A stretch of 30,404 bases of DNA from JBGTFE01 sp036403235 (GCA_036403235.1 DASWRI010000013.1:1-30404), one strand, 5' to 3'; counted from the first letter of the stretch, positions 8,603 to 17,927 are shown. The notes: generated by a model not told the origin, from the letters alone. Numbers and translations: made by a program.

Positions 8603-11600
8603 TTATCCGTTTTCTTCACCTTCTTCAAACGGAATTTTTAAACTCGTCGTCGTGCCTTGCCCGATTTCCGAAACGATTTTGAGCGTGCCGCCCAAGCCCT
8701 TGACGCGGTCTTTCATACTCGCAAGCCCGTGTCCTTCGCTTTCGAGCGAAACGTCAAAGCCCCGGCCGTCGTCGCGCAAAGTCAATTCCAGATTGCGTTC
8801 CGTCAATTTCAAACTAACTTTAACCTCAGAACAATCGGCGTGTTTGACGATATTGTTGACCGATTCTTTGAAAATCAGAAAAATCTCGCGCCGCACGTTT
8901 GCGCCGACCGGAATGTCTCTTTCAATTTCGGGCGCGTTCCAGTCAAATTTTATGTTGCGAATCGTAAAGACATCAGCCGCGAAACGGCGCATTCTCTGCG
9001 TCAAATCGGCGAGATGGTCTTTCAGCGGATTGATTGCCCAGACAATGTCCGACATCGAATCGACGAGCTCGCGCGAAGCGTTGGCAATCATCGAAAGCGG
9101 CTGCAAAACCGGCTTTTCTTCCGTCCCGACGCGCTGGCGGACGACTTCGCTCAGAAGCGAAATCTGCGTCAGGCTGGAGCCGATGTCGTCGTGCAAATCG
9201 GTAGCGATGCGTTTGCGAACTTTTTCGAGTTCGCCGAGCCGCTCCTCACGCGCGCGCTGCAATGCTTCTTCGGCTTTGCGTCGCTCGGAAATGTCGCGGG
9301 CGATTCCGGTAAAATATCTTTCGCCCAGCCGCGTAAATTCGCCGAAAGAAAGCTCGAGCGGAATTTCGCGCCCGTCTTTGTGCTGTCCGGGAAGCTCGAC
9401 CGCCGACCACGAAATTTGTTTTTTGCCTGTTTCGATATAATGCCCGAAACCCTTGTGATGCAGATTTCTAAAAGCCGCCGGCATCAAAACCGTCAAATCC
9501 GCGCCGATAATTTCTTCGGGTTTGTAGCCGAAAACCTTTTCAATCGCTTCGTTGACATAAACGATTTTGCTTTCCTTATTAATCGTAATAATCGCGTCGG
9601 AAGCCGTCTGCGCGAGCGTCCGGAAACGCTCTTCGGATTCGAGCGATTTGTCGAGAGCCGCTTTGACCTGCCGCGTTTTTTTGACGCGAAAACGGTCGAG
9701 CGCGAAAATCGCCGCGGCGATGATAATCGCCGCCAGAGTTATAAACCACCAGCGACGCCAAACGGGCGGTAAAAGCTTAAAGGAAATCTGCGCCGGCTCG
9801 CGGCTGACAATGCCCTCGCCGTTGATTGCGCGTACTTGAAAGCGATAATTTCCCGGCGCGAGATTGGCGAAGGAAATCGAGCGTTTAGCCGTCGGCGCGC
9901 TCCAGTCCTTACTTTCTTCAAGCCGGTATTGATACTGCAAAATCTCGCCCGGCGCAAAGCTCACGCTGGCAAAGTCCACCTGCAAACGATTTTGTTCGGG
10001 CGCCAGCTCTAAATTGGAAATTTCTTTTGTGCCGAGTTCTGAAACCGGAAAAAAACTGTCGCCGATTTGAAGTTTGCCGATAAAAACGGGCGGGTCGTTT
10101 TTATCGGGATTTGCATCTTTTTCTGTCGTCGCCAGAAGAGAAATTCCGTCCTGCGTCGCAAACCAGAGTCTGTTTCGGCTGTCTCTGAAAGCCGTCGTAA
10201 CGTTGTTTCCGGCTAAACCGTCGGCGGTCGTAAAATGGCTGACGCGTCCGGTTTCCGGCTCAAAACGGTCAATGCCGCGCGCGCCCGCCAGATAAAGCCG
10301 CCCGAAAATATCTTCCGTGATAGATGAAATCGAACTGCTCGAAAGCCCCGCCGAAGTTGAAAGATTATCGAAATGCGGATGTTCCGATGAGATATCCGTA
10401 ACCTGTGAAATTCCACCGCCGGCCGTTCCTATCCACAAACGATTTTTTGAATCATTAAAAATCGCCCGGATTTGTCCGGCTGGAACTCCGTCGAAAACGG
10501 TAAAACGCGAAAATTTCCCGTCGCGATAGCGCGAAACGCTGCCGTTATAATAACCGAACCAGATGTTTCCCTGAGCATCTTCACCAAACGCGGTCGTGCC
10601 GCCAAATTGTTTGTATTCTTCCGGCTCGGCATATTGAAAAATCTTGCCCGTCGCGCGTTCCCAGCGGTTGAGCCACGGAGGATTGCCCAAAGTTCCAATC
10701 CAAACGTCGCCGCTTCGGTCTTCGTAAATATGAAAAATACCGTCTTCAGTCAAGCCGTCTTTAATCGTGAAAATTTGCCGCGGCTCGGCGCTGGAAAGCT
10801 GTTCGGAGCGTTCGATTTTTGGAAAATGATACGCGCCGCTCGAACTTGGAAACCACCATTCGCCGGAGCGGTCTTGAAAAACGTTGTAGTTTATTCCCCA
10901 GCCGCCTTTTGACAAAATCGACAGCGATTTGAGCGGAACAGCTACAAACCGGTCGCCTTTGAATTTATAAAGCAGATTATTAAATCCGGGCGAGCTGACG
11001 GCGTATATTTCGCCGTTTAAATCTTCGATAATAGAGCCGATTGATAAATTATCGAGTCCGTCCGGTTCTCTGAAAGTGACCAATCCGTTGCGGATGATTT
11101 TGAACGCGCCGTGATTCGTGCCGACCCAGAGATTGCCGTCTTTGTCTTCGGCAAGCGTCGTCGCGTCGTTAAAATTCTGTGCGTTTCCGAGCTTACGAAA
11201 AGCGTCGCCTTTGCCCTCGGAATCCGGCGAACCAAAACTTACTCCATCGGGCGAAGCGGCGTAAGTTTTATTGTCCGCCGTCGTAAATATCGCGGAAACC
11301 GGCTTCACCGTCGAGCCTTCCTTTTCCGTGTAACAACGGGCGATTTTATTTGAATCTACACTGAAATCTTTGTTAAGCTCGCATAATCCCGAAAGTGTTC
11401 CAATCCAAATTCGTCCTTCCGCAGTTTTGCTCAAAGAATGAATATCGCTGCTCGCCAAGCCGTTTGCAACGGTAAATTTTTCGATTTGCCCGCCGGGTGA
11501 TTTGCGAAAAAGTCCGTTTTTTGTCGCCAGCCACAGAGAGCCTTCGGCGTCTTCGACAATACTCGTAATCGGCAGCGGAGCATTTGCGTCGATGTTCGAT

Positions 11601-12169
11601 TCGCCGCGTCCGACCTCGACAAACTCAAGCGACGTTTGCCCTTCAGCCGAATTTACGCGATAAAGTCCCGCGCCTGTGCCAAGCCAGATTGTTCCCAAAC
11701 GGTCTTCAAAAAGATATGTAACCGAATCGGTTGAAACATCGCCGGTAATTTTATAAACGGCAAACATCGGCTCGCGTTTTGCCGAATCGCTTGTTTGCGT
11801 GTCCGCCAGCAAATTCTTACTTTTGACGGTTGAAAATCCGTTCGGATTAAATCGCGCCAGACCGTTGTTGGTGGCAATCCAATACGCGCCGTCGCGCGTT
11901 TCCAGCACATCGTTGACGCGGCGGTCGGGCAGTCCGTCGTCGGTCGTATAATTATGAAACTCGTAACCGTCGAAACGCGAAAGTCCTTCGGCGGTGCAAA
12001 ACCATAGAAATCCATGCGAATCCTGTCGGATGCGGAAAACATAGTCGCGCGCCAGACCATCGGCAATCGTGTATTTATGGACGGGAAGCTGCTGAGAAAA
12101 AACAAAAGCGGTCGATAAAAAAAGGACTTTAATTAGACCAAGATATATTAAATGAAAATTTATTTTCAC
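8603..12169 (-). CDS. Propeller-type PAS sensor histidine kinase (HisKA_3)
   Basis: Inner-membrane sensor kinase of 1188 aa. A signal peptide (1-26, ending FVFSQQ) is followed by a large periplasmic part with repeated two-component propeller motifs such as HGFLWFCTAEGLSRFDG, GTIWLGTGAGLYRV and NRLWIGTAGGG. Next come a Y_Y_Y-type beta-sandwich (about 735-800, LAPGNYRFQVRAING), one membrane span (about 807-824), and a PAS domain (about 845-960, DAIITINKESKIVYVNEAI). The kinase core is HisKA_3 with H993 in DLHDDIGSSL, N-box KESVNNIVKHA, and G-boxes DDGRGFD and GHGLASMKDRV. The architecture resembles sensors of extracellular polysaccharide or other surface signals, but without the fused response regulator of HTCS proteins. 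The start is a GTG with no clear ribosome binding site, chosen for the signal peptide. The cognate regulator is the next gene downstream. Confidence 0.93.
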   Translation of the reverse strand: MKINFHLIYLGLIKVLFLSTAFVFSQQLPVHKYTIADGLARDYVFRIRQDSHGFLWFCTAEGLSRFDGYEFHNYTTDDGLPDRRVNDVLETRDGAYWIATNNGLARFNPNGFSTVKSKNLLADTQTSDSAKREPMFAVYKITGDVSTDSVTYLFEDRLGTIWLGTGAGLYRVNSAEGQTSLEFVEVGRGESNIDANAPLPITSIVEDAEGSLWLATKNGLFRKSPGGQIEKFTVANGLASSDIHSLSKTAEGRIWIGTLSGLCELNKDFSVDSNKIARCYTEKEGSTVKPVSAIFTTADNKTYAASPDGVSFGSPDSEGKGDAFRKLGNAQNFNDATTLAEDKDGNLWVGTNHGAFKIIRNGLVTFREPDGLDNLSIGSIIEDLNGEIYAVSSPGFNNLLYKFKGDRFVAVPLKSLSILSKGGWGINYNVFQDRSGEWWFPSSSGAYHFPKIERSEQLSSAEPRQIFTIKDGLTEDGIFHIYEDRSGDVWIGTLGNPPWLNRWERATGKIFQYAEPEEYKQFGGTTAFGEDAQGNIWFGYYNGSVSRYRDGKFSRFTVFDGVPAGQIRAIFNDSKNRLWIGTAGGGISQVTDISSEHPHFDNLSTSAGLSSSSISSITEDIFGRLYLAGARGIDRFEPETGRVSHFTTADGLAGNNVTTAFRDSRNRLWFATQDGISLLATTEKDANPDKNDPPVFIGKLQIGDSFFPVSELGTKEISNLELAPEQNRLQVDFASVSFAPGEILQYQYRLEESKDWSAPTAKRSISFANLAPGNYRFQVRAINGEGIVSREPAQISFKLLPPVWRRWWFITLAAIIIAAAIFALDRFRVKKTRQVKAALDKSLESEERFRTLAQTASDAIITINKESKIVYVNEAIEKVFGYKPEEIIGADLTVLMPAAFRNLHHKGFGHYIETGKKQISWSAVELPGQHKDGREIPLELSFGEFTRLGERYFTGIARDISERRKAEEALQRAREERLGELEKVRKRIATDLHDDIGSSLTQISLLSEVVRQRVGTEEKPVLQPLSMIANASRELVDSMSDIVWAINPLKDHLADLTQRMRRFAADVFTIRNIKFDWNAPEIERDIPVGANVRREIFLIFKESVNNIVKHADCSEVKVSLKLTERNLELTLRDDGRGFDVSLESEGHGLASMKDRVKGLGGTLKIVSEIGQGTTTSLKIPFEEGEENG

Positions 12170-12345
12170 CCTTGCAAAAATTTTGTTAAAAAAACTGATA
12201 ATAAATCAAGTTACGCTTTATTACGGGTTTTAACAAATAAAAAGAAAGAAATCAGATTAGATATTACAGTTAAATTTATAAGTTTTTGGGCGGCGAAAAT
12301 TTTTGAAAAAGCCGAATTTTTAAAAGTCCGGGAAGACTAAAGAAT

Positions 12346-12368
12346 AAAAAGTTTCCGCATGATGCGAA
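12346..12368 (-). terminator. Possible weak terminator after the helicase-monooxygenase operon
   Basis: On the minus strand a short dyad around CGCATGATGCG (12355-12365) is followed by AAACTTTTTATTC, 16 nt past the monooxygenase stop. The stem is short and imperfect, so the call rests mainly on position and the T-run. Confidence 0.35.
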
Positions 12369-12383
12369 CAATTTTCCGGCAGC

Positions 12384-12740
12384 CTAGTGCATTTTGAAAG
12401 CTCCGCCGCGCGGTTCGGCCTGTAAATCAGGCCGGGCTGAATCCTGTAATACTTCATGCATCTCAAGCACGTTTGTTTTGAAATAGGCTTCTTTCGGAAG
12501 AGTGCCTGATTGGGCATGACCTTTTATAAATGCCTCGGAACGAACCCAATTCATAAAATCCTCGCGGCTGTTCCAGATTGTAAAAACGACATACGGGTCG
12601 CCGTCATTGACCGGGCGCAGAACCTGATTGGAAACGAATCCGGGCATTTGGTCAACCAGTTTCGCTCGCTCGCGGAATACTTTTTCAAAAGCATCGGCGT
12701 ATTCCGGGCTGACATATATTCGATTTGCGACAGTTATCAT
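12384..12740 (-). CDS. ABM-domain monooxygenase, IsdG/HmoA-like
   Basis: Small cytoplasmic protein (118 aa) of the dimeric alpha+beta barrel ABM superfamily. The residues used for haem degradation in IsdG-type enzymes have counterparts here: N6 (VANRIYV), W65 (DFMNWV) and H75 (FIKGHA), with the spacing seen in that family. Haem degradation with release of iron is therefore the leading hypothesis, although many ABM proteins act on other substrates. The start is supported by a GAGAGAAAG stretch just upstream. It lies 14 nt after the helicase stop codon on the same strand, so the two are almost certainly co-transcribed; no functional link between them is obvious. The last 15 or so residues extend past the domain. 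Confidence 0.8.
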   Translation of the reverse strand: MITVANRIYVSPEYADAFEKVFRERAKLVDQMPGFVSNQVLRPVNDGDPYVVFTIWNSREDFMNWVRSEAFIKGHAQSGTLPKEAYFKTNVLEMHEVLQDSARPDLQAEPRGGAFKMH

Positions 12741-12754
12741 TTTTGTCTTTCTCT

Positions 12755-14680
12755 CTATTTCGACCTGGGAAATTTAGTGCGCTGTGCGCGCTGTTCCTTT
12801 GTCCACTTCGGCTTCTTTTTGCCGTCTTTTAATTTTTTCGGTCTGGCAGTTTTCGCCTCGGTTTTCGGACGCGCATTGGTCTTTTTGGGTCTGCCCGGTT
12901 TTTCATACTGGCTGAACGGACTTTCCCGTTCATCTGTTTTTTTTCGTCGGGGCGGTTTGTCGCCGCCGGATTTATCGGCAAAAGCATCGCGCGGCTTTTC
13001 AAAACTATCGCGTGCCTTGTCGAAAGATTGGCGCGGCTTTTCAAAAGTTACGGGTGATTTTTCTGAAGCGTCGCTCGAATCAGCCACGCGCACGTTAGCT
13101 TTTTGACTGCGGATGCGGCTGTTGCGCATTTGTTCGAGCACTTGCGCGGTAAATTCCGAAGGCACGTCAACCAGCGTAAAACGGTCGTAAATGTCGATTG
13201 CGCCGATGGCTTTTCCCGGCACGTTGCCTTCGTTGGCAATCGCGCCGACGATATCCCCGGCGCTGACGCCGTCGCGGCGTCCGACATCGACGAAAAGCCG
13301 CGTCATATCCTGATTCCATTGTTTGACGAGCTGTTCGGCTTTCGGTTGAACCTTGACCTGAAGCGGTTTGTCGCCGACGGCGAGAAACGTCGCCGCGGCG
13401 GCGATTTCGGCAATGTCGCAGCCGCATTCTTCGGCTAATTCCTCGACCAGCGAAAGATAAAGCTCCAAATCCTGTTTCGCCAGAGTGTCCAGAATTCTTT
13501 CCTTCAAAATCGCCACGCGGCGCGACGCGACATCAGCCTGCGTCGGCATCCGGAAAGGCTCGATGCGCTGTTTCGTATAATTTTCGATGTCGCGCTTCAT
13601 CCGCTGCTGGCGCGGCGTGACGAATAAAATCGCTTTGCCAATCCGGCCGGCGCGTCCCGTGCGACCGATGCGGTGAACGTAAACTTCGGTATCGCCCGGC
13701 ATATCGTAATTGATAACGGACGTAATTTGTTCGACGTCCAGCCCGCGCGCGGCAACGTCCGTTGCGACGACTATCTCGACCTGACCGTTTTTTAATCTTT
13801 TAATAACCGCTTCGCGCTGGTTTTGATTCATATCGCCGTGCATTGCTTCGGCCGCGTAGCCGCGCGCCTGAAGTTTTTCGGTCAACTGGTCAGCGCCGAT
13901 TTTCGTTCGGTGAAAGATAAGGACGGCTTCGCCCGGATTTGAGTCGGCTTCGAGAATTCTGGTCAGCGCATCGACTTTCTGACCTTCTGAGACGTTGATG
14001 TAAAACTGCGAGATGGTCGGAACGGTCATCGTCTTTCGTTCCGTTTCGATATTGACCGGGTCGTTCAAATACTTTTCGGCGATGCGCCGCACCTGACGCG
14101 GCATCGTCGCCGAAAAAAGCGCCGTCTGACGCGTTTCGGGCGTATGTCCGAGAATCCATTCGACATCTTCCTGAAAGCCCATCCGCAGCATCTCGTCGGC
14201 TTCGTCGAGCACGACCATTTTCAGGTTGTTCAAGTCAATCGTCTCGCGCCGCATATGATCCATCACGCGACCGGGCGTGCCGACAATCACCTGCACGCCG
14301 CTGCGCAGATGTTTAATCTGTTGGGTAATCGACTGCCCGCCGTAAACCGGCAGAACTCTGATGCGCCCGAGATGTTTGGCATACGTGTGAAAAGCTTCGG
14401 CGACCTGTATGGCAAGCTCGCGCGTCGGCGTCAGCACGAGCAGCTGAACGCGGCTGGTCGAAGTGTCGATTTTCTGCAAACCCGGCAGTGCGAACGCCGC
14501 CGTTTTTCCCGTTCCGGTCTGCGCCTGCCCGACAATATCCCGGCCATCGAGCAGCACCGGAATGGTTTTCAGCTGTATCGGCGAAGGCGTTTCATAACCG
14601 ACATCATCGATTGCCTTCATCAGCTCATCAATCAGCCCGAATTCTTTAAAAGTTTTTACGTCGTCCGTCTCTAAACTCAT
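12755..14680 (-). CDS. deaD: DEAD-box RNA helicase (DeaD/CsdA type)
   Basis: ATP-dependent RNA helicase for ribosome assembly and mRNA turnover, 641 aa from the ATG at 14680 (a GTG two codons upstream at 14686 is equally possible; neither has a clear ribosome binding site). All motifs are visible: Q motif F-x-EFGL...SPIQ, motif I AQTGTGKT (53-60), PTRELAIQ, TPGR, DEAD (159-162), SAT (190-192), ATDVAARGLD and HRIGRTGR (336-343). A DbpA-type RNA-binding domain follows (about 460-533, RLFVDVGRRDGVSAGDIVGAI). The tail (about 534-641) is disordered, Lys/Arg-rich, and opens with imperfect SF(D/E)KxRDxF repeats, ending in a basic KKPKWTKEQRAQRTKF segment that probably adds non-specific RNA binding. 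First gene of a two-gene unit with the monooxygenase. Cold-shock regulation is typical of the family but not shown here. Confidence 0.95.
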   Translation of the reverse strand: MSLETDDVKTFKEFGLIDELMKAIDDVGYETPSPIQLKTIPVLLDGRDIVGQAQTGTGKTAAFALPGLQKIDTSTSRVQLLVLTPTRELAIQVAEAFHTYAKHLGRIRVLPVYGGQSITQQIKHLRSGVQVIVGTPGRVMDHMRRETIDLNNLKMVVLDEADEMLRMGFQEDVEWILGHTPETRQTALFSATMPRQVRRIAEKYLNDPVNIETERKTMTVPTISQFYINVSEGQKVDALTRILEADSNPGEAVLIFHRTKIGADQLTEKLQARGYAAEAMHGDMNQNQREAVIKRLKNGQVEIVVATDVAARGLDVEQITSVINYDMPGDTEVYVHRIGRTGRAGRIGKAILFVTPRQQRMKRDIENYTKQRIEPFRMPTQADVASRRVAILKERILDTLAKQDLELYLSLVEELAEECGCDIAEIAAAATFLAVGDKPLQVKVQPKAEQLVKQWNQDMTRLFVDVGRRDGVSAGDIVGAIANEGNVPGKAIGAIDIYDRFTLVDVPSEFTAQVLEQMRNSRIRSQKANVRVADSSDASEKSPVTFEKPRQSFDKARDSFEKPRDAFADKSGGDKPPRRKKTDERESPFSQYEKPGRPKKTNARPKTEAKTARPKKLKDGKKKPKWTKEQRAQRTKFPRSK

Positions 14681-14686
14681 AGACAC

Positions 14687-14967
14687 AATTCTATACTAAA
14701 AGCGAAAATGATACATTCCGGCGGTTGAGGGTGGAAAACAGATTTTGGATTGAAAATATTAGAAAAGCTGCGTCAAGAACAAAAAATTAAAGACCATTTC
14801 TGGGAATGGCTGAGATTTAAATAATGTAGGAATTCGCAAACGCGACGGCCAGAAAATATCTGTAAATAAGGAGCTCTTGATAGATTCTACCAGTCTGCTA
14901 TGCTTCAGGAGTAAGGCACTTTACCGAACTTTATAGCCGGGCATTTGAGCCCGACATTCCATGAGTA
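14687..14967. other. Intergenic stretch with divergent promoters; no confident gene
   Basis: Separates the minus-strand helicase from the plus-strand aminopropyltransferase-like gene, so both promoters must lie here; I cannot place them with confidence. A plus-strand open stretch (14729-14824) without ATG encodes GWKTDFGLKILEKLRQ followed by HFWEWLRFK and a stop; it may be a gene-end remnant or chance. A small hairpin CGGGC-ATTTGA-GCCCG (14938-14953) ends 14 nt before the downstream ATG. Confidence 0.4.
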
Positions 14968-15690
14968 ATGAAAATTGAAGAACTTGCATACCATAAAACG
15001 CCTTTAGGCGAACTGATACTGCGCCGGAGAATGGAAACTCGTTTGCAGAAAAAGGAGGTTTTCGAAGTTAAACTCGGCGAGGAGTTTTTGATGTCGAGTC
15101 TTTTTACCGAGGGCGAAAAGGAGCTTGCGAATCTTGGATTGGCATCGCTTGAAGGCGAGCTCGATGTCGTGGTCGGCGGTCTCGGTCTGGGTTATACGGC
15201 AGCTGCGGCGCTCGAAAATAAAATGGTGCGCTCGCTTCTGGTGATTGATATGTTTCAGGAAGTTATCGACTGGCATCAAAACAAACTTGTCCCGATGGGA
15301 AGCGTATTATCGGAAGATAAAAGATGCGAAATGCGACAGGGTGATTTTTTCGAGCTGGCGCGGACGGGTTTTGACGTTTCCGATAATAAAAGAAGGTTTG
15401 ATGCGGTTCTGCTCGATATCGACCATTCGCCCGAACATTTTCTTGATGAAAAGAACAAATCCTTTTACAGCCTGGAAGGGCTCAACTCGCTTCGGCAACA
15501 AATAAAGACGGGCGGCGCGTTTGCTCTCTGGTCGAATGACCCGTTTGATGACAAATTTACAAAACATTTAGAATCCGTATTCGGCGCTGCGGCCGCTTAC
15601 AATATCGAGTTTGCAAATCCTTATACAAATTCCATATCCGTTAATTCCATCTATGTCGCGCATAAAAAAAGTCGGGGAAACAAACTATAG
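14968..15690 (+). CDS. Spermidine-synthase-like class I methyltransferase-fold protein
   Basis: Soluble 240-aa Rossmann-fold protein. It begins with a short beta-rich N-terminal part (TPLGELILRRR, then FLMSSLFTEGE), as in polyamine aminopropyltransferase relatives, followed by the glycine-rich cofactor loop VVVGGLGLGYTAAAAL, the acidic ribose contact LLVIDM, and DAVLLDIDHSPEHF where spermidine synthases have their catalytic Asp region. The protein is shorter than true spermidine synthases (about 280-300 aa), so aminopropyl or methyl transfer is inferred from fold only. The ATG has no good ribosome binding site; a five-codon ORF (14961-14978) overlaps it in another frame. The gene stands alone, and its stop codon lies inside the terminator loop. 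Confidence 0.75.
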   Translation: MKIEELAYHKTPLGELILRRRMETRLQKKEVFEVKLGEEFLMSSLFTEGEKELANLGLASLEGELDVVVGGLGLGYTAAAALENKMVRSLLVIDMFQEVIDWHQNKLVPMGSVLSEDKRCEMRQGDFFELARTGFDVSDNKRRFDAVLLDIDHSPEHFLDEKNKSFYSLEGLNSLRQQIKTGGAFALWSNDPFDDKFTKHLESVFGAAAAYNIEFANPYTNSISVNSIYVAHKKSRGNKL

Positions 15691-15706
15691 TTATCCCGAC
15701 TTTTTT
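15665..15706. terminator. Bidirectional intrinsic terminator overlapping a gene end
   Basis: Stem AAAAAAGTCGGG (15665-15676) and CCCGACTTTTTT (15695-15706), with an 18-nt loop that contains the stop codon of the spermidine-synthase-like gene. The left A-run makes it work for the convergent beta-helix gene as well, which ends at 15756. Confidence 0.85.
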
Positions 15707-15755
15707 GTTTAATTTACTTAACGAACGAACAGTAATTCTCCTGACGCGAGCTATC

Positions 15756-17357
15756 TCAGCCCTCGACCTTAAAGCCGATGCTTAACTCGTTTGCGGCGGT
15801 TTTATCAAAATTGATTGTGAAAAGACCGTATTCGCAGTAAACATTTATGATTCTCGCACCGCCGGAATCGTAACTTCTGAGCTGCGCGAAAACGAGCGAT
15901 TCCGGCGTAATCGAATTATTGTAAACTCTTATATTGGATTCCCCTCTCGCAATATTTACTGTGCCGCGCGATGCGTTAATTGTCCGGTCTCCCGTTATTC
16001 CGGTCGGGGTTATGACAGGCAGACCGATTTCTTTTGCTTCGTAAATAATCTGTGAAAATGGATTCACGAAGTCATCCAGCGTTTTTACCGTGTGCGGTTC
16101 AATCTGCCAGAAAATATAGTTTAATCCCTTCAGATAAACTCGCGCATAAGCGTCCCTCGTATCCGTGACGCGTGCACTGCCGTTGGTTATGTTCAGCCGG
16201 CACGAATCAAAAATAACCGAGCCCGATGCGGTATATTTAAATTTTGATTGAACCAGACAATTTCTAAAAACGAGCGGGACGTTATCAAAGAAATTCTCCG
16301 CGTTTTGGTAGGTGTATTCTATGCCCTCGTCCTGGCAGTCGGAAAAACTGATGTTGTTGTATTCGCCGACGGTTTTCAAAATAGTTGAGCCGTCCGACGG
16401 CGGAATGTTTGGCGGGTTGCGCTGATTTCCGACGAAAAGACAATGCTCGACCGACAAATTGCCAATCGTGGGACAGTCAAAAGCCGTCCCGCCGCTGCCG
16501 TCCGCTGCATCCATCGTCGGCAAGCTGAAATAGCAGGTATCAAACGAGTAACCGCCGTTGATGGTATTGCAGTAAAACGCCGTTCGGCAGGCGATAAAAG
16601 ACAATCTTTCAAAACGATTCAAAATACACTCAAACTCGACCGCGTCCGAATTTACCTTTATTCCATATTCTCCGCCGTAAAATCCGACATTTTCTACGCT
16701 CGTCAAATATATGCTTTTGCCGCCGCCTTCATTGGTCATCAGCAGCCCGGCCGCAGCCGGCGCGTCCTGCAGATTTATCGCCAAGTTCTTCAACGAACAA
16801 TTCTGCCGGTCATCAAGCCTGCCCTTCCTGTCTGTTATTGAATTTATCTTAAACATATAAGCGAATCCGCTCTTGGAGTTGAGCTTAATCTCCGTTCCGT
16901 AAAAGCCGGGATTTGTATTAAAGCCGACGCCTTCAATCGAAATCGAATTTTTGATGTCATGACCGCCGTCGGAATGCCAAACGCCGTGCGGAATCAAAAT
17001 CTGCCCGCCGTATGAACCCGGGCGGCTTAAATCGTCGATGGCTTGATTTAGCTGGCTTGTAATATCGGCAATATCGGTTGTTTCGGACGGAACCGGATAT
17101 TCCCTAATATTAACGTAATCGGTTCCGAGAGTGTTGAAGCGGCTCGGAATCGTTTTATTGGTTAAAGTCTGCGTTTCTGTTGTCGTCACCGGAACGCCGG
17201 GCGGCAGCGCAATCGCCGTCTTATTAATAGTTGCGGCGGGATTTGCGGAATCAGGCGCGGCTAATGCTTCAATCGAAATTATGGACGAAGCGGCAATAGC
17301 GGCAACGCCTTTAGACAAAAGAGTTCGGCGCGATAAATTTCTGCTGTCATTTTTCAT
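15756..17357 (-). CDS. Tat-exported right-handed beta-helix protein with phage-tail-like linker
   Basis: Exported protein of 533 aa. The N-terminus has a Tat signal (NLSRRTLLSKGVAAIAASSI, residues 7-26, then ALA-A). Residues 58-70 read TTTETQTLTNKTI, a motif common in phage tail-fibre and tailspike proteins. From about 80 the sequence looks like a pectate_lyase_3-type beta-helix: residues D-Y-V-N-I-R-E-Y-P, then QLNQAIDDL, GGQILIPHGVW and many short strands with Cys and Asn turns. The end (ARIINVYCEYGLFTINF, then IGFKVEG) resembles the C-terminal trimerisation part of tail proteins. It may bind or cleave a polysaccharide, but I see no confirmed catalytic site. The start is fixed by AGGAG 6 nt before the ATG. 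Monocistronic, ending at a shared terminator. Confidence 0.72.
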   Translation of the reverse strand: MKNDSRNLSRRTLLSKGVAAIAASSIISIEALAAPDSANPAATINKTAIALPPGVPVTTTETQTLTNKTIPSRFNTLGTDYVNIREYPVPSETTDIADITSQLNQAIDDLSRPGSYGGQILIPHGVWHSDGGHDIKNSISIEGVGFNTNPGFYGTEIKLNSKSGFAYMFKINSITDRKGRLDDRQNCSLKNLAINLQDAPAAAGLLMTNEGGGKSIYLTSVENVGFYGGEYGIKVNSDAVEFECILNRFERLSFIACRTAFYCNTINGGYSFDTCYFSLPTMDAADGSGGTAFDCPTIGNLSVEHCLFVGNQRNPPNIPPSDGSTILKTVGEYNNISFSDCQDEGIEYTYQNAENFFDNVPLVFRNCLVQSKFKYTASGSVIFDSCRLNITNGSARVTDTRDAYARVYLKGLNYIFWQIEPHTVKTLDDFVNPFSQIIYEAKEIGLPVITPTGITGDRTINASRGTVNIARGESNIRVYNNSITPESLVFAQLRSYDSGGARIINVYCEYGLFTINFDKTAANELSIGFKVEG

Positions 17358-17442
17358 ATTTTCTCCTGTAATTTATATCTTGACCATATCGGAGCCAAAA
17401 GTTGTCAAACATTCATAATCTTTCCCGGCTGGAAAATCAGCT

Positions 17443-17607
17443 TTATGTAAATTTTTTACTTCTTCGAAACCAACCGGGAAAGCCTTCTTTCAGGCAGAAA
17501 GACGGATTCTCAAATTTAGGTGTCGGCGTAACGGCAATACTCTGTAATTTTTGGTCGTCGTCGGAAATAATAAACATCAACAACAGAACAGAAAGTTTCA
17601 GTTTCAT
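17443..17607 (-). CDS. Possible small exported or membrane peptide, 54 aa
   Basis: Starts MKLKLSVLLLMFIISDDD, a short hydrophobic N-terminus, and ends FPGWFRRSKKFT. The ATG has a good ribosome binding site, AGGGAG with 8-nt spacing. There is no recognisable family and the region around it contains relics, so it may be real, or the surviving head of a broken gene. Confidence 0.35.
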   Translation of the reverse strand: MKLKLSVLLLMFIISDDDQKLQSIAVTPTPKFENPSFCLKEGFPGWFRRSKKFT

Positions 17608-17864
17608 GGTGGCAGCTCCCTGGTTGAATTGGAAAAACACCCTCTTTATACGCCTGTTCGGCTGGATAGTCAATAAATTTCTTCCAGCCTTTCGCTTATG
17701 CTGTGATTGCGGCAGATTTTATCGACATTGCACTTGTCCGCGACCTTGCAGAGATAATTTTCACTCGTGCAGAAACCGGGGGGAATAATCGAAAAAGAAT
17801 TGCGCAAATCTTTTTCCGCTGCTTATAAACTTTCTGCTTATAAAGAAAAGCCGGAAAAAATAGG

Positions 17865-17927
17865 CAATGTCGTCGTTGAAATCGCCGTTGACCGGAATGT
17901 CGTCGTCTGCGCTCCGTTGGAGAAACA
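17865..17927 (-). pseudogene. Relic of an FG-GAP repeat protein
   Basis: About 60 nt closely match positions 4823-4883 of the intact FG-GAP gene, with a 3-nt deletion. Translated on the minus strand it reads SADDDIPVNGDFNDDIAYF, against AAGDIPVSGDFDGDDIADF in the intact protein. The frame around it does not continue as an FG-GAP protein, so this is a fragment of a former gene. Confidence 0.75.

Noticed and set aside
8652..9772. Long plus-strand frames (262 and 371 aa) over the kinase gene
   Set aside because: They are antisense to the PAS and kinase domains, whose motifs are all intact on the minus strand.
12152..12340. 62-aa plus-strand frame upstream of the kinase
   Set aside because: AT-rich leader of the kinase gene, no ribosome binding site, Lys-rich low-complexity product.
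14729..14824. Short open stretch ending HFWEWLRFK
   Set aside because: No start codon or ribosome binding site and too short to assign; recorded only under the intergenic region.
17402..17788. Plus-strand 128-aa frame in the gene-poor region
   Set aside because: No ribosome binding site or domain, Cys-rich composition typical of noncoding frames, and it overlaps the small minus-strand candidate.
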